Positions 53,555 through 63,200 of a stretch of 64,000 nt of DNA are shown one piece after another. Where the stretch lies: positions 618,816 to 682,815 of the forward strand of contig CAVSYB010000006.1 of assembly GCA_963732155.1 (NCBI GenBank). Direction: 5' to 3'. Each line of letters opens with the position of its first letter. The first letter of the stretch is position 1. Both the position numbers and the translations under genes were made by a program. The notes under the pieces were generated by a model, which searched no databases, was not told where the DNA came from, and saw only the letters and a program-made list of their open reading frames with translations. Source of the stretch: Roseiarcus sp963732155. GTDB taxonomy: Bacteria; Pseudomonadota; Alphaproteobacteria; Rhizobiales; Beijerinckiaceae.

Positions 53555-54427
53555 TCAGGCGGCCCGCGCGTCGCGCGCCGGTCCCGGCGGTTTGGGCGCC
53601 GGAGCGGTCGAAACGCCCCGGCGGGCGGACGGCGCGAAGGCCTTCGACAAGCTGAAGATCATTCCGAGCGTCACGCCATAGACGATGACCTGCATGACCG
53701 AGGGCTGATCGGAATAGCCGATCAAGGTGTGCAGCACGCGGCCCAGCAGGCTGGTGTCGGACAGGATCGCCGACGTGTCCCAGGCGGTCTGCGAAAGCGC
53801 GGTGATGAGCCCCGCCTGCTCAAAGAACAGGACGCTCTGCGCGGCGAGGCCCGCCGCGAGGAAGGTGATCAGCACCGTCGTCACACGGAACAAATAGCGC
53901 GGCGGGATGGTCACGAGGCCGAGGAAGGTCAGCGCGCTGACGGCGCATCCGGCGACGAGCCCGAGCACCGAGCCGAGAATGAGGCCGGCCGCGGTCGAAC
54001 CGCCCGCCGCGGCCAGGCCGTAGAGGAACAGCACGATTTCCGACCCTTCGCGCATCACCGCGACGCCAACCACGACGGCGAGCGCGGCGAGCGAGCGCGA
54101 TCCCCTTCTGACCTCTTCGCCGACTTGGCGCATTTCGACGGCCATTTGACGGCCGTGGCTCGCCATCCAGACGTTGTGCCAGGTCAGCATGACGACGGCG
54201 AGCGCGAGGATCGACCCGTTGAACAGCTCCTGGCCCATGCCGGCGAGCGCGTCGGCGATCGCCTGGGCGAAGACGGCGACCAGAACCGCTCCCGCAACGC
54301 CGCCGGCGACGCCCGCCGCGATCCACAGCCTGGAGCCGGCGATCCCCCGGGTGACCGCCAGAATGATCCCGACGATGATGCCGGCCTCGATGACTTCCCG
54401 AAAAACGATGATCAATGCGCCGAGCAT
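53555..54427 (-). CDS. FTR1-family iron permease
   Basis: The 290-residue protein has seven helices and two R-E-x-x-E iron motifs: FREVIEAGIIVGIIL near residue 9 and VAVMREGSEIVLFLYGLAAA in the middle, as in Ftr1/EfeU. It transports iron across the inner membrane. It is encoded downstream of a periplasmic cupredoxin, the pairing seen in EfeUO/FtrABC-type systems. No EfeB-like peroxidase or ferroxidase gene is visible. Confidence 0.92.
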   Translation of the reverse strand: MLGALIIVFREVIEAGIIVGIILAVTRGIAGSRLWIAAGVAGGVAGAVLVAVFAQAIADALAGMGQELFNGSILALAVVMLTWHNVWMASHGRQMAVEMRQVGEEVRRGSRSLAALAVVVGVAVMREGSEIVLFLYGLAAAGGSTAAGLILGSVLGLVAGCAVSALTFLGLVTIPPRYLFRVTTVLITFLAAGLAAQSVLFFEQAGLITALSQTAWDTSAILSDTSLLGRVLHTLIGYSDQPSVMQVIVYGVTLGMIFSLSKAFAPSARRGVSTAPAPKPPGPARDARAA

Positions 54428-54577
54428 CTCGCGAGTCTCTCAACAATCCGATTTTCGTGACGGTCAGACCAAGCGGCCCTCTCGGGACGGATTTGCATTC
54501 ATTCTCGACGTCGGCGGCGTGATGCGCGTTGAGCAAAATCAATCTTGGCGCCCGCCCACGCGCCGAGCGGCCGCCGG

Positions 54578-54931
54578 TTATTGCACGACAAGGAATCCTT
54601 CGGTCGTCTTCTCGTGATAGTCATCGAAGAAGCGGTAGCGGCCCGGCGGCAAGGCGCGTATCCGCACGTCGATCTTGCCGCCGCCGGCGACGACTTTCTC
54701 GACGCGCAGCGTCTTGCTCTCGAATTCGGCCGGGGTCGAATCCTGATTGGTCACTTCGACGACGACCGGCTTGTTCGCCGGCGCGGTCAGCTCGGCCGGA
54801 ATGAAGCGATGATCCTTCAGCGTGACCGGCACGGTCGTCGCCTGCTGGGCGTCGGCGATCGACGCGCCGCCAAGCGCGAGCGCCGCGGCGCCCCAAAGAA
54901 AAACAGTTCCGACGGTCCGCGGAAGTCTCAT
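54578..54931 (-). CDS. Periplasmic cupredoxin-domain protein (iron-uptake partner)
   Basis: The 117-residue protein has a signal peptide (VGTVFLWGAAALALGGASIA, cut near ADAQQ) and one cupredoxin domain: PVTLKDHRFIPAELTAPANK, VVEVTNQDSTPAEFESKTLR, and GRYRFFDDYHEKTTEGFLVV. This is the EfeO N-terminal/cupredoxin_1 type in which E-x-x-F and the final H replace the usual copper Cys. It probably hands iron or copper to the FTR1 permease encoded just downstream. GGAG lies eight bases before the ATG. Confidence 0.88.
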   Translation of the reverse strand: MRLPRTVGTVFLWGAAALALGGASIADAQQATTVPVTLKDHRFIPAELTAPANKPVVVEVTNQDSTPAEFESKTLRVEKVVAGGGKIDVRIRALPPGRYRFFDDYHEKTTEGFLVVQ

Positions 54932-55172
54932 CGCATCAACTCCAAAATTTCGCCCCCGCGCGTCGAACTTCGCAGAAGGCGCCGGCGGTCTCGACGAGCG
55001 CGCCCGCCCGACTGAAGAGGCTGGCGGCGCAATCTTTTTCATGGACGCGCGGGGCGGAACGCGACGAGGCGTGAGCGTGCATTTCGACTCCGTCGGCGCG
55101 CCAATTCAAGGTCCGCGGCCGGAGGCGTTGTCTAATGCCGGGGTGCGGCCTTCGCAAGAACTATTTCATTTG

Positions 55173-55187
55173 TTGTAATGATTACAA
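55173..55187. promoter_or_regulatory. Putative Fur-family (7-1-7) operator
   Basis: TTGTAATGATTACAA is a perfect 7-1-7 palindrome, the geometry of Fur/Zur/PerR boxes (for example TGATAATNATTATCA). It lies 242 bases upstream of the cupredoxin start in the only AT-rich patch of the region. A link to the iron-uptake pair is inferred; an operator of another regulator is possible. Confidence 0.5.
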
Positions 55188-55271
55188 ACTGGCGATTGAC
55201 TGCCTGGACAATGATGGCGTGGCAGAAGCGTTCCTTTGAACGAATCTAAAGTAGGCTTTGTCGAAGACAAG

Positions 55272-55325
55272 GATCAAGTTTTCTTGATCTGTAGTCTCGG
55301 ACAAGGCCGAGGTCATCGTCGGCCG
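55272..55325. repeat. Hairpin followed by a 22-bp copy of exonuclease-remnant sequence
   Basis: GATCAAG-TTTT-CTTGATC (55272-55289) is a perfect 7-bp hairpin with a 4-base loop. Fifteen bases later, 55304-55325 is identical over 22 bases (aggccgaggtcatcgtcggc and two more) to 16214-16235 inside the exonuclease remnant. A looser match (gatcaag, tctgt) precedes it in both places. The rest of 54932-55386 holds no gene that I can support. Confidence 0.6.
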
Positions 55326-55386
55326 ATGAGTATATCTTGCCGCGCGGTCGCCGCTTCGCCGTCAGGCGTCGCGCCGGAAACGCCCG

Positions 55387-57192
55387 CTAGCGGACTTTGT
55401 AGATGCGATAGGGCGAACCTGCGATCGGCTGGGGGATCAGCCAATCCGGCGCCTTTCCGGCGAGCAGCGCCGTGGCGAGGCTATCGGGGCTGGCGGCGGC
55501 GTAAAGCGCCAGCTCCGGCATGGCGGGACAGAACACGACATAGGCGGCGCCGCTGTCCCGGACGATCCGCCGCGCGGCGACCGGGTCGGCCATCATCGCG
55601 TCGACCAGCTCCCGGTTGCCGTGGTTGTTGCGGTGATAGGGCGCGGCGAGCACGGCGTGGCGAGTGTCGGCCAGAATGTCCGAGCCCATGTCGATGGGGG
55701 CCATCAGCACCGACGTCGGCAGCGCGCCGAGCGCGGCGACCGTCGCCGGGGCGCGGCAAGTGACGCGGCCCTCGACGGCGTTGGATTGCGGCTGGGCCGG
55801 CGTGACGATCGCCCAGAACAGCGAACAGAACGGCAGCCCCAGCGCGAACGGGACGAGCGCGGCGAGGACGCCCGGGCGCTTCGCCGACCACTCGACTCCC
55901 CGCGCGACGATCCAGGCGCCGCCGAACAGCGCGACCGCCGACGCCGAGGACAGCGCGCGCACCTGCCACAGCGAGGTGACGAGGCCGATGGCGGCGAACG
56001 CGCCGACCACCAGCCATCGGACGCGCGCCGGCCCGGTTTCGCGCCACGCCGCGGCGAGCGCGCCGGCAAAGCCGAGCACCGCCGCAAGGGCCAGCGTGAC
56101 GAATTTCAGGGGATGGGCGGCGACGACGCTGGCGAGCGGGCGCGCCTCCTCGACATTGTCCAGCCACAGCCTGCGCAGCAGCGGGTCGACGGCCGCCTGC
56201 GGATCGTGCAGGCAGGCCGGATAGACCAGCGCCATCGCCGCCAGCACCACGGCGCCGCCGCAGGCGCAGCCGATCAGGCGCGACGCCGGTCCGGGCAAAA
56301 TCGGCGACAGCGCCGCCAGAGCGCAAAAAACCCCCGCTCCGAGGAAGATCGCGAAGAGATGCGCCGTCGAGAACGCATCGCACGCGCCGACGAAATAACG
56401 GGAAGGCCCGACCGTCGCGACAAACGCCAGCAGCGACGAGAGCGCCAGCGAAACAGCGAAGCCGAAGAAGGCGGCGCGAAACCGCTCGCCCAGCGCGACG
56501 AAGGCCAGCGCGAAAGCGGCGATCTCGACGAGGATGTAGGTCAGGTCCTCGATGTTGATCGACAGCGACAGCGCGGCGAGCGCCGCGGCGCCCGCGGCGG
56601 GCCAGAATTTGCGCGCCTCGAGCGCGCTCACCGTCGCCCACAGGATCAGCACGGCGAGCACGATCTGCGCCGAATGATGATGGATGCGCCCCGGCTGGAA
56701 CTGCACGAGGACGCCCCCCGACAGCGCGGCGATCGCCACGGCGGGCAGCATCGCGACGGGGCCGGCGAGCCGGCGCGCGGTGACCGCGACGGCGGCGAAC
56801 AGGGCGAGGTGCAGCGCCAGCGGGAAGACGATGCGGGTCAGCCGCTCCGCCTGCTCGACGGGCAGGAACGCCGCGAACAGCCGGACGAGCAGCCCCAGCG
56901 GCAGATCGAGAACGCGAGTCCAGTGCATCGGCACGCCGGCCGGCGGATCGAGCCGGTATTGATGCAGATCGAACCAGGCCTGGCCGGCGAGCCAGTCGCG
57001 CACTTCGACGAGGCGCATCGCGTCGTCGGTGTTGGCGAAGGCGCCGGTGCGCCACACCTCCATCGCGCTCGGCCAGGAAATCGCCAGCGTGAAGACGAGC
57101 CCGATGGCGCACAGCAGCGGCACGGAATGGAGCGGCGAGCCGGCGCGCGCGGCGGCGAGCGGGGGCGCTGGGCGGGCGGCGGCGACGGACAT
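55387..57192 (-). CDS. GT-C-type membrane glycosyltransferase, uncharacterised
   Basis: The 601-residue protein (623 if the upstream GTG at 57258 is used) has about 12 hydrophobic helices. Its first external loop reads GAFANTDDAMRLVEVRDWLA then WFDLHQYRLDPPAGVPMHWT, carrying a D-D/E-type motif as in GT-C glycosyltransferases and STT3-like proteins, which use lipid-linked sugars. A soluble C-terminal domain follows (AAYVVFCPAMPELALYAAAS). It lies back to back with a GT2 gene, and the two may act together in envelope glycan assembly. The exact reaction is unknown. Confidence 0.75.
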   Translation of the reverse strand: MSVAAARPAPPLAAARAGSPLHSVPLLCAIGLVFTLAISWPSAMEVWRTGAFANTDDAMRLVEVRDWLAGQAWFDLHQYRLDPPAGVPMHWTRVLDLPLGLLVRLFAAFLPVEQAERLTRIVFPLALHLALFAAVAVTARRLAGPVAMLPAVAIAALSGGVLVQFQPGRIHHHSAQIVLAVLILWATVSALEARKFWPAAGAAALAALSLSINIEDLTYILVEIAAFALAFVALGERFRAAFFGFAVSLALSSLLAFVATVGPSRYFVGACDAFSTAHLFAIFLGAGVFCALAALSPILPGPASRLIGCACGGAVVLAAMALVYPACLHDPQAAVDPLLRRLWLDNVEEARPLASVVAAHPLKFVTLALAAVLGFAGALAAAWRETGPARVRWLVVGAFAAIGLVTSLWQVRALSSASAVALFGGAWIVARGVEWSAKRPGVLAALVPFALGLPFCSLFWAIVTPAQPQSNAVEGRVTCRAPATVAALGALPTSVLMAPIDMGSDILADTRHAVLAAPYHRNNHGNRELVDAMMADPVAARRIVRDSGAAYVVFCPAMPELALYAAASPDSLATALLAGKAPDWLIPQPIAGSPYRIYKVR

Positions 57193-57334
57193 CGGGCGCG
57201 ATCCTCGAGGGCGAAAGCGCGGCGGGCCGATGGCGGCGACCGCCGGCGCCTTTTTCACGAACGTTCAACCTTTCCCAGCCAATGATTGAGATCGGGTTAG
57301 CTCAGGAAGCGCGAAATCCCCTCTCGAGGCGCCA

Positions 57335-58375
57335 ATGTCGAATATTGAACGGGCCGCGCCCGACGGTTCGGACGCGCTGGTCCGCTCCCTGCGCGCCGCC
57401 GCCCGGCACATGCGCCGCGCCGGCGACCGGCCCGAGACCGCCGGCGAGCCCGCCGCGCCGCGCGTCGCCGTGGTGCTGCCGTGCCACAACGAGGCCGCCT
57501 CGATCGGGCGGGTGGTGCGCGAATTCGCCGCCGCGCTGCCCGGCGCGCGGCTGATCGTCTACGACAACGCCTCCACCGACGGCACCGCCGACATCGCCGC
57601 CGCGGCGGGCGCCGAAGTGCGCTTCGAGCCGAGGCCCGGCAAGGGCAATGTGGTGCGTCGGATGTTCGCCGACATCGACGCCGACGTCTATCTGATGGCC
57701 GACGGCGACGGCACCTATGACGCGGCCGCCGCGCCCCGCCTCGTCGCCTGCGTCGCGCGCGACAATGTCGACATGGCGATCGGCGCCAGGGCGGCGGTGG
57801 CGCAGGACGCCCACCGGCGCGGCCACGCGATCGGCAACGCCCTGTTCAACCGGCTCTATCACGCCCTGTTCGGGCCGGGCTTCGACGACATCTTCTCGGG
57901 TTATCGCGCCTTCTCGCGCCGCTTCGTCAAGAGCTTCCCGGCCTTGTCGTCGGGCTTCGAGATCGAGACCGAGCTTTCCGTGCACGCCAGCCAGTTGAAG
58001 CTGCCGACCGCCGAGATCGCCCTGCCCTACGGCAAGCGCGAGGAAGGCTCGGCCTCCAAGCTGCGCACGGTGCGCGACGGCCTGCGCATCCTCTCGACCT
58101 TCGCGCTGCTGCTGAAGGAGACGCGGCCGGCTCTGTTCTTCGGTTCGATCGCCGGCGCGGCGATGGCGCTGGCGATCCTCCTCGCCATGCCGATCTTCGC
58201 GACCTATTTCGAGACCGGCCTGGTGCCGCGCCTGCCGACCGCCGTGCTGTGCACCGGCCTCACCCTGTTCGCCGCGCTGATCGGCGCCTGCGGCCTCATC
58301 CTCGACAGCCTGGCGCGCTCGCGGGTCGAGCAGAAGCGCATCCTTTATCTCACCCTCGCGCCGCCGCGCGCGTAA
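57335..58375 (+). CDS. Glycosyltransferase family 2 (dolichyl/undecaprenyl-phosphate sugar transferase-like)
   Basis: The 346-residue protein has a GT-A domain with VAVVLPCHNEAASIGRVVRE, LIVYDNASTDGTADIA, YLMADGDGTYDAAAAPRLVA (D-x-D) and FDDIFSGYRAFSRRFVKSFP, GFEIETELSVHASQL. Two C-terminal helices follow (LFFGSIAGAAMALAILLAMP and LPTAVLCTGLTLFAALIGAC). The layout fits DPM1/ArnC-like enzymes that charge a polyprenyl phosphate with a sugar. It is divergent from a GT-C gene that could use the product. Confidence 0.88.
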   Translation: MSNIERAAPDGSDALVRSLRAAARHMRRAGDRPETAGEPAAPRVAVVLPCHNEAASIGRVVREFAAALPGARLIVYDNASTDGTADIAAAAGAEVRFEPRPGKGNVVRRMFADIDADVYLMADGDGTYDAAAAPRLVACVARDNVDMAIGARAAVAQDAHRRGHAIGNALFNRLYHALFGPGFDDIFSGYRAFSRRFVKSFPALSSGFEIETELSVHASQLKLPTAEIALPYGKREEGSASKLRTVRDGLRILSTFALLLKETRPALFFGSIAGAAMALAILLAMPIFATYFETGLVPRLPTAVLCTGLTLFAALIGACGLILDSLARSRVEQKRILYLTLAPPRA

Positions 58376-58584
58376 AGCGCGTTTGTGCGAAATCGGCGGC
58401 TTTCGCCGGCCGAAATGGGCTGGAAAAGCAGCGCTCCGAGGCGTTTTAGATCAGTTCTGCTGTCCTTTTTTCGCCCCTTCCACGCCCCTGCCGGCGTTCT
58501 TCACGCGTTTCGACATCAACATATGTGCATGCGAGCAGTGGAGCAACTTGGTTCACAAATCGGTGAACCCCCCTCCTCCGCCTC

Positions 58585-58630
58585 CCGTAAATAAAGGCGC
58601 CTGCCGGGCCCGCACAGCCCGGCGGGCAGG
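58585..58630 (-). terminator. Possible terminator after the lipase-like gene
   Basis: On the minus strand, CCTGCCCGCCGGGC and GCCCGGCAGG can form a strong stem, followed by CGCCTTTATTTAC with a broken T run. It lies about 50 bases after the stop. A second hairpin (CCGGGGG/CCCCCGG, 58636-58661) sits in between. The stretch 58376-58679 has no gene that I can support. Confidence 0.4.
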
Positions 58631-58679
58631 GACTGCCGGGGGTTATCCATGTGGCCCCCGGCGGTCCTGCGCCGGTCTC

Positions 58680-59887
58680 TCAGCCGCCGCCGAGCGCGGC
58701 GCAATCGTCGGGCGCCGCGTCGCCGGAAAAGCGCGCCGCCATCCACGCCGCCGCCGCCTTCGCCGCATCGCGGGCGGCCAGGCCGTGGCCGACGCCGGGC
58801 AGCGCGACGAAGCGCACCCTGCCGCCGCGCCGGCAGACGCGCGCCACGTAGTCGCGCGTCACCTCCGGCCGCACGAGCCGATCGGCCGTCCCCTGCGCGA
58901 TGAACAGGGGAATGTCGGCGGGCGTCGGCGGCGGCGTATTGGCGGCGGCGAGCGAGCGCCACGGCTCGACGTCGGCCGGATTGTTCACCGACAGAAACGC
59001 GCTCTCCAGCGGCTTCTCCATGCGGCGGCGCACGACGAGATCGTAGATCAATTCGATGCAGGCGCTCGCCAGCCGGTCGACGGCGGCGATCGCCTGCGGC
59101 TCGACGACGCGGCGCATCGGCGCGCCGAACACCCGCTGCCACGACCATAAGGTCATCGCGGTCAGATTGTTGCCGCCGACGCTGCCGAGATCGTCGCGCA
59201 TCAGCCTCGCCAGCCCGGTCGCCGGCGCGGCGGCGGCGACGCCGACCAGATTCAGCTCGGGGGCGTAAGTCCTGGCGATCAGGCCGGTGAACAGCGCCGC
59301 CTGGCCGCCCTGCGAATGGCCCCACACGGCGAAGTCGCGCGAGGCCGCCGCCTCGGGAATCGCCCGCGCGGCGCGCACCGCGTCGAGCACGGCGCGCGCT
59401 TCGCTGTCGCCGATCAGATAGGGGTGGACGCCGGGGCCGCCGAGGCCGGGATAATCGGTCGCCGCGACGATGAAGCCCTGCGCCGCCATTTCGCGCAGGC
59501 CCTGGATCTGCTGGAAGACGAAATAGGCCAGCGAGGGCGCGCAGCGCGTCGTCACCCCGGTCGTCGGATGCGCCCAGGCGACGACCGGCCGGCCGCCCGG
59601 CGGCGGCGCGCCACTTCGGCGCGATGACGATGCCGGAGACGGCGATCGGCTCGCCGCTTCAACCCGCGCGAGCGGTAGAGCACGCGCCAGGCCACGACAT
59701 AGGCGGGCGCCTGCAGCATCGGCTCCCGCCGGATGATCGAGCCGGGCGGGCCGTCGAGCGCCTGCGGGGCGACGCGATAGAACGGCGTCTGCGCCGACGC
59801 CGCGGCCGCCGCGAAGACGAGGCCGGCGCAGGCGGCGGCGAGCGCCGGCAGCGCGCGGCCGAGCCGCGCTTTCACGAGGTCTTTCAT
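58680..59887 (-). pseudogene. Secreted lipase/alpha-beta hydrolase with two frameshifts
   Basis: The N terminus reads as a secreted enzyme: signal peptide (LPALAAACAGLVFAAAAASA), then TPFYRVAPQALDGPPGSIIR and AYVVAWRVLYRSRGLK. After one extra base near 59665 the frame must change to read GEPIAVSGIVIAPK, and a second extra base near 59621 restores GAPPPGGRPVVAWAHPTTGV. The remainder is intact: nucleophile motif VWGHSQGGQAALF, IAQGTADRLVRPEV and VALPGVGHGLAARDAAKAAA with the catalytic His, as in the LIP-type secretory lipases. Both shifts are single-base insertions, so either decay or sequence error. Confidence 0.75.
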
Positions 59888-59914
59888 TCGCCGCCTCCCC
59901 TGCGCCGGACCTTC

Positions 59915-60122
59915 GCCGCCGGCGGCCGGCGCCGACGATCGAGCCGAGCGCCGCCGCCATCACCTTCTTGGTCGCGACATAGTCGACGAACAGCCGCATC
60001 CATTCGCGCAAGGCCTCGCGCGGCGGCAGCGAGGCGCTAAGGCGCTTCGCCGAGGCGGCGAGCCGGCAGAGCACGAAAGACGCTTGCCGCAAAGAAAAGG
60101 GCGGACCGGAGCCCGCCCTCAT
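59915..60122 (-). pseudogene. Fragment of a TetR-family regulator (C-terminal domain)
   Basis: About 55 residues read LCRLAASAKRLSASLPPREA then LREWMRLFVDYVATKKVMAA, matching the C-terminal region of TetR regulators with an LPPAEALRAWMRRFVDYxATK pattern. There is no DNA-binding domain and no natural end, so this is a leftover. It lies between the lipase gene and cas9 and marks a junction of rearranged DNA. Confidence 0.5.
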
Positions 60123-60266
60123 TCGGTGGCGTGAAGCCTTGTTAACGAAGAGGCCACGCCGCGTTCCCTGCTAGAACGCCGACAAACGTAGCTTGCAGTG
60201 GCAAGCCGCGCAAGCCCCTTGGCAAGCTCGGTATCGTGGCGTGAAATGGCGCGGGGGGGAAACGTC
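60123..60266. other. Region upstream of cas9
   Basis: These 144 bases contain the small perfect hairpin GCTTGC-AGTG-GCAAGC at 60191-60206 and the cas9 ribosome site (GGGGGGA six bases before the ATG). There is no T run or repeat-like sequence that would define a tracrRNA, so I annotate only a leader. Confidence 0.4.
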
Positions 60267-63200
60267 ATGGGCCTGCGGTTTTCATTCGACCTCGGAACAA
60301 ATTCCCTTGGGCTGGCGGTCTGGCGGACCGGACAGGACCCTTCCGGAAACTACGGACCCGACGCGCCGGTCGAACTTTTGTGGAGCGGCGTGCGGCTGTT
60401 CAAGGACGGTCGCAACCCGAAGGACCAGCAATCGCTCGCCGTGATGCGGCGGATTCCGCGCCAATCGCGCAGGCGCCGCGACCGCTTCGTGCTGCGGCGC
60501 GCCGATTTGACGAAGGCGCTCGTCCAGGTCGGCTTGATGCCGTCGGACGTCGAGGCCCGAAAGAAACTGGAGCAACTCGATCCGTATGCGTTGCGCGCGA
60601 CGGCCCTCGACCGGCCTCTCACGCCGCATGAGATCGGACGGGCCTTTTTCCATCTCAATCAACGGCGCGGCTTCAAATCAAATCGCAAGACCGACAGGGC
60701 AGACAAGGACAAGGGCAAGATCGCCACAGCGTCGGCGAAGCTTCGCGACGCTCTGCGGGAACACAACAGCCGCACCTTCGGCGAATTCCTGTGGATGCGT
60801 CACCGCGGCAAATCGCATGACCCCCGCCGCGTGCGCGACCGGGGCCGCAAATCGACGCGCATCCGGCTCGAGGGCGAAGGCGCAAAGGCTCTTTATGAGT
60901 TCTACCCGACGCGCGACATGATTCGCGACGAATTCGAGGCGATCTGGCGCGCCCAAGCGCCTCATCACCCTGAACTGCTGACTGATCAGCGGCGCGACGC
61001 GATCGGCAAGATCATGTTTCGCCAGCGCGATCTCAAGCCGCCCAGGATCGGCAAATGCACCTTTGAGCCCGGCGAAGAGCGGTTGCCCAAAGCGCTGCCG
61101 TCGGTGGAGGCGCGCGAGATCTATGAGCGCCTTGCTCATCTGAGGATTTCAGCGGGATCGGTCGAGGAGCGCCCTCTTCTGCCGGAGCAGCGCGATGCGC
61201 TGGCGAGCGTGCTGCTGGCGGGCGGCAATCTGCCTTTCGCAAAGGTCAGGAAGGCGCTGAAGCTTGGCGGCGATGCGCGCATCAATTTTGAGGAAGCGGG
61301 CGAGAAAGAGCTGAAAGGCTGCCTCACCGGCAAGCTGCTTTCCAAGGACAATCACTATGGAAAGCGCTGGCTGGCCTTGTCCTGGCCGCAGAGAGACGAC
61401 TTCGTTTGGAAGCTGCTCGATGAAGTCGATGAGGCGACGCTGGTCGCGCGCCTGACGCGCGAGGACGGGCTGAGCGAAGACGCGGCGCGCGAATGCGCCA
61501 GCATTCCGCTCGCCGACGGCTATTCGCGCCTCGGGCCGACGGCGAACGCGGCCATTCTCGACGCGCTCGTCAACGAGCGCGACACGAAGGGCTTCGTCGT
61601 GCCCTATTCAGAGGCCGTGATCCGCGCGGGGGCGCGCCTGGGGCGGCCCTGGCATCATTCCGACGAACGGGACGGCGTGATATACACGCGTCTGCCCTAT
61701 TACGGGCAGGTGTTGCAGCGCCATGTGCTGCCCGGCTCGATGGACGAGAAGGACAAGGGCGACGACGCCGCCTACTGGGGCCGCCTGATGAACCCGACCG
61801 TCCATATCGGCCTCAACCAGTTGCGCCGCGTCATCAACTTGATGATCGCGCGGTTCGGCGCGCCGGACCAGATCGTCGTCGAGTTGGCGCGCGAGCTGAA
61901 ATTGAACGCGGAGCAGAAGGAGAAGGAGCAAAAGCGCAATCGCGACAACCGCGCCGCGAACGAGAAGCGCGTCATAAAGCTCGGCGAACTCGGCGTTCCC
62001 GACAATGGCGAGGCGCGTGCGCGACTCAGGCTGTTCGAGGAGCAGCAAGCCGCCGGCGACGGCGTCGCGCTATGCCCGTTCTCCGGCCGACCGATCGGCG
62101 TCGAACAGCTTTTCGCGTCCGATATCGAGATCGAGCACATCCTGCCGCGCTCGCGGACGCTCGACGACAGTCCCGCCAACAAGGTGCTGTGCTTCCGCGA
62201 CATGAACCGCGTCAAGCGCGGCAAGTCGCCGTTCGAAGCCTTTGGCCACACGCCGCAATGGGAGGACATCGCCGCGCGCGCGGAAAAACTGCCGCAGAAC
62301 AAGCGCTGGCGCTTCAAGCCCGACGCCATGGAGAAATTCGAAAGGGACGGCGGGTTTCTCCAACGCCAACTCAACGAGACCAAATATCTTTCGCGCCTCG
62401 CCAAGGCCTATCTCGGCAAAGTGTGCAATCCCGATCAGGTCTATGTCACGCCGGGGACGTTGACCGGCCTGCTGCGCGGCAAATGGGGACTCAACGGGCT
62501 GCTCGGCGACGACAACCGCAAGAATCGCACCGATCATCGCCATCACGCGATCGACGCGATCGTCATTGGCGCGATGACCCGCGCCCTCCTTCAATATCTG
62601 TCGCGCGAGGCGGGGCGCGCGGAAGCCACCGAATATGACGCGGTCCTCGGCAAGATCGCGCCGCCGTTCGACGGCTTCCGCGATGTCGTGCGCGCGTCGA
62701 TCGAAAAGCTGATCGTCTCCAACAAGCCCGAGCATGGCAAGAGCGGCGCGCTGCATGAGGACACCGCCTATGGGCTGATCGCCGCCCCGAAGGAAGTTGC
62801 CGAGATCGGCAATCTGGTGCGGCGTAAGCCGGTCGCGGACCTGACGGCCGGCGAGGTCGATACGATCCGCGATCCGCTCCTACGCCAGCGGTTGCAGGCC
62901 GTGGCGGCGCCGTTTCGCGACGCCAAGGGCAAGATCAAGGACGACAAGACCTTCAAGGCGGCGCTGGCGGATTTCGCAGCGAAGCCGCTGCCCGACGGCA
63001 AGACGATCAGAAGGATTCGCGTAGGCAAAACGAAGTCACGTATTGTCCCGATCACTAGTGGCGGCGCCAATCGTCCCTACAAGTGGGTGCTCTCGGAAGA
63101 AAATCACCACGTCGATTTGGTTAGCATGCGCGACGGCTCATGGAGATTTTATTGGGCGACCCCGTTTGATGTGAATCTCAAGGGGTGGCGGCCAGAGTGG

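Noticed and set aside
57621..57700. GC-rich direct and inverted repeats inside coding genes
   Set aside because: Short GC-rich repeats of this kind occur throughout the window and follow from codon bias, so they carry no signal.
60123..60266. tracrRNA upstream of cas9
   Set aside because: A small hairpin is present, but there is no repeat in the window to define an anti-repeat and no T-run terminator.
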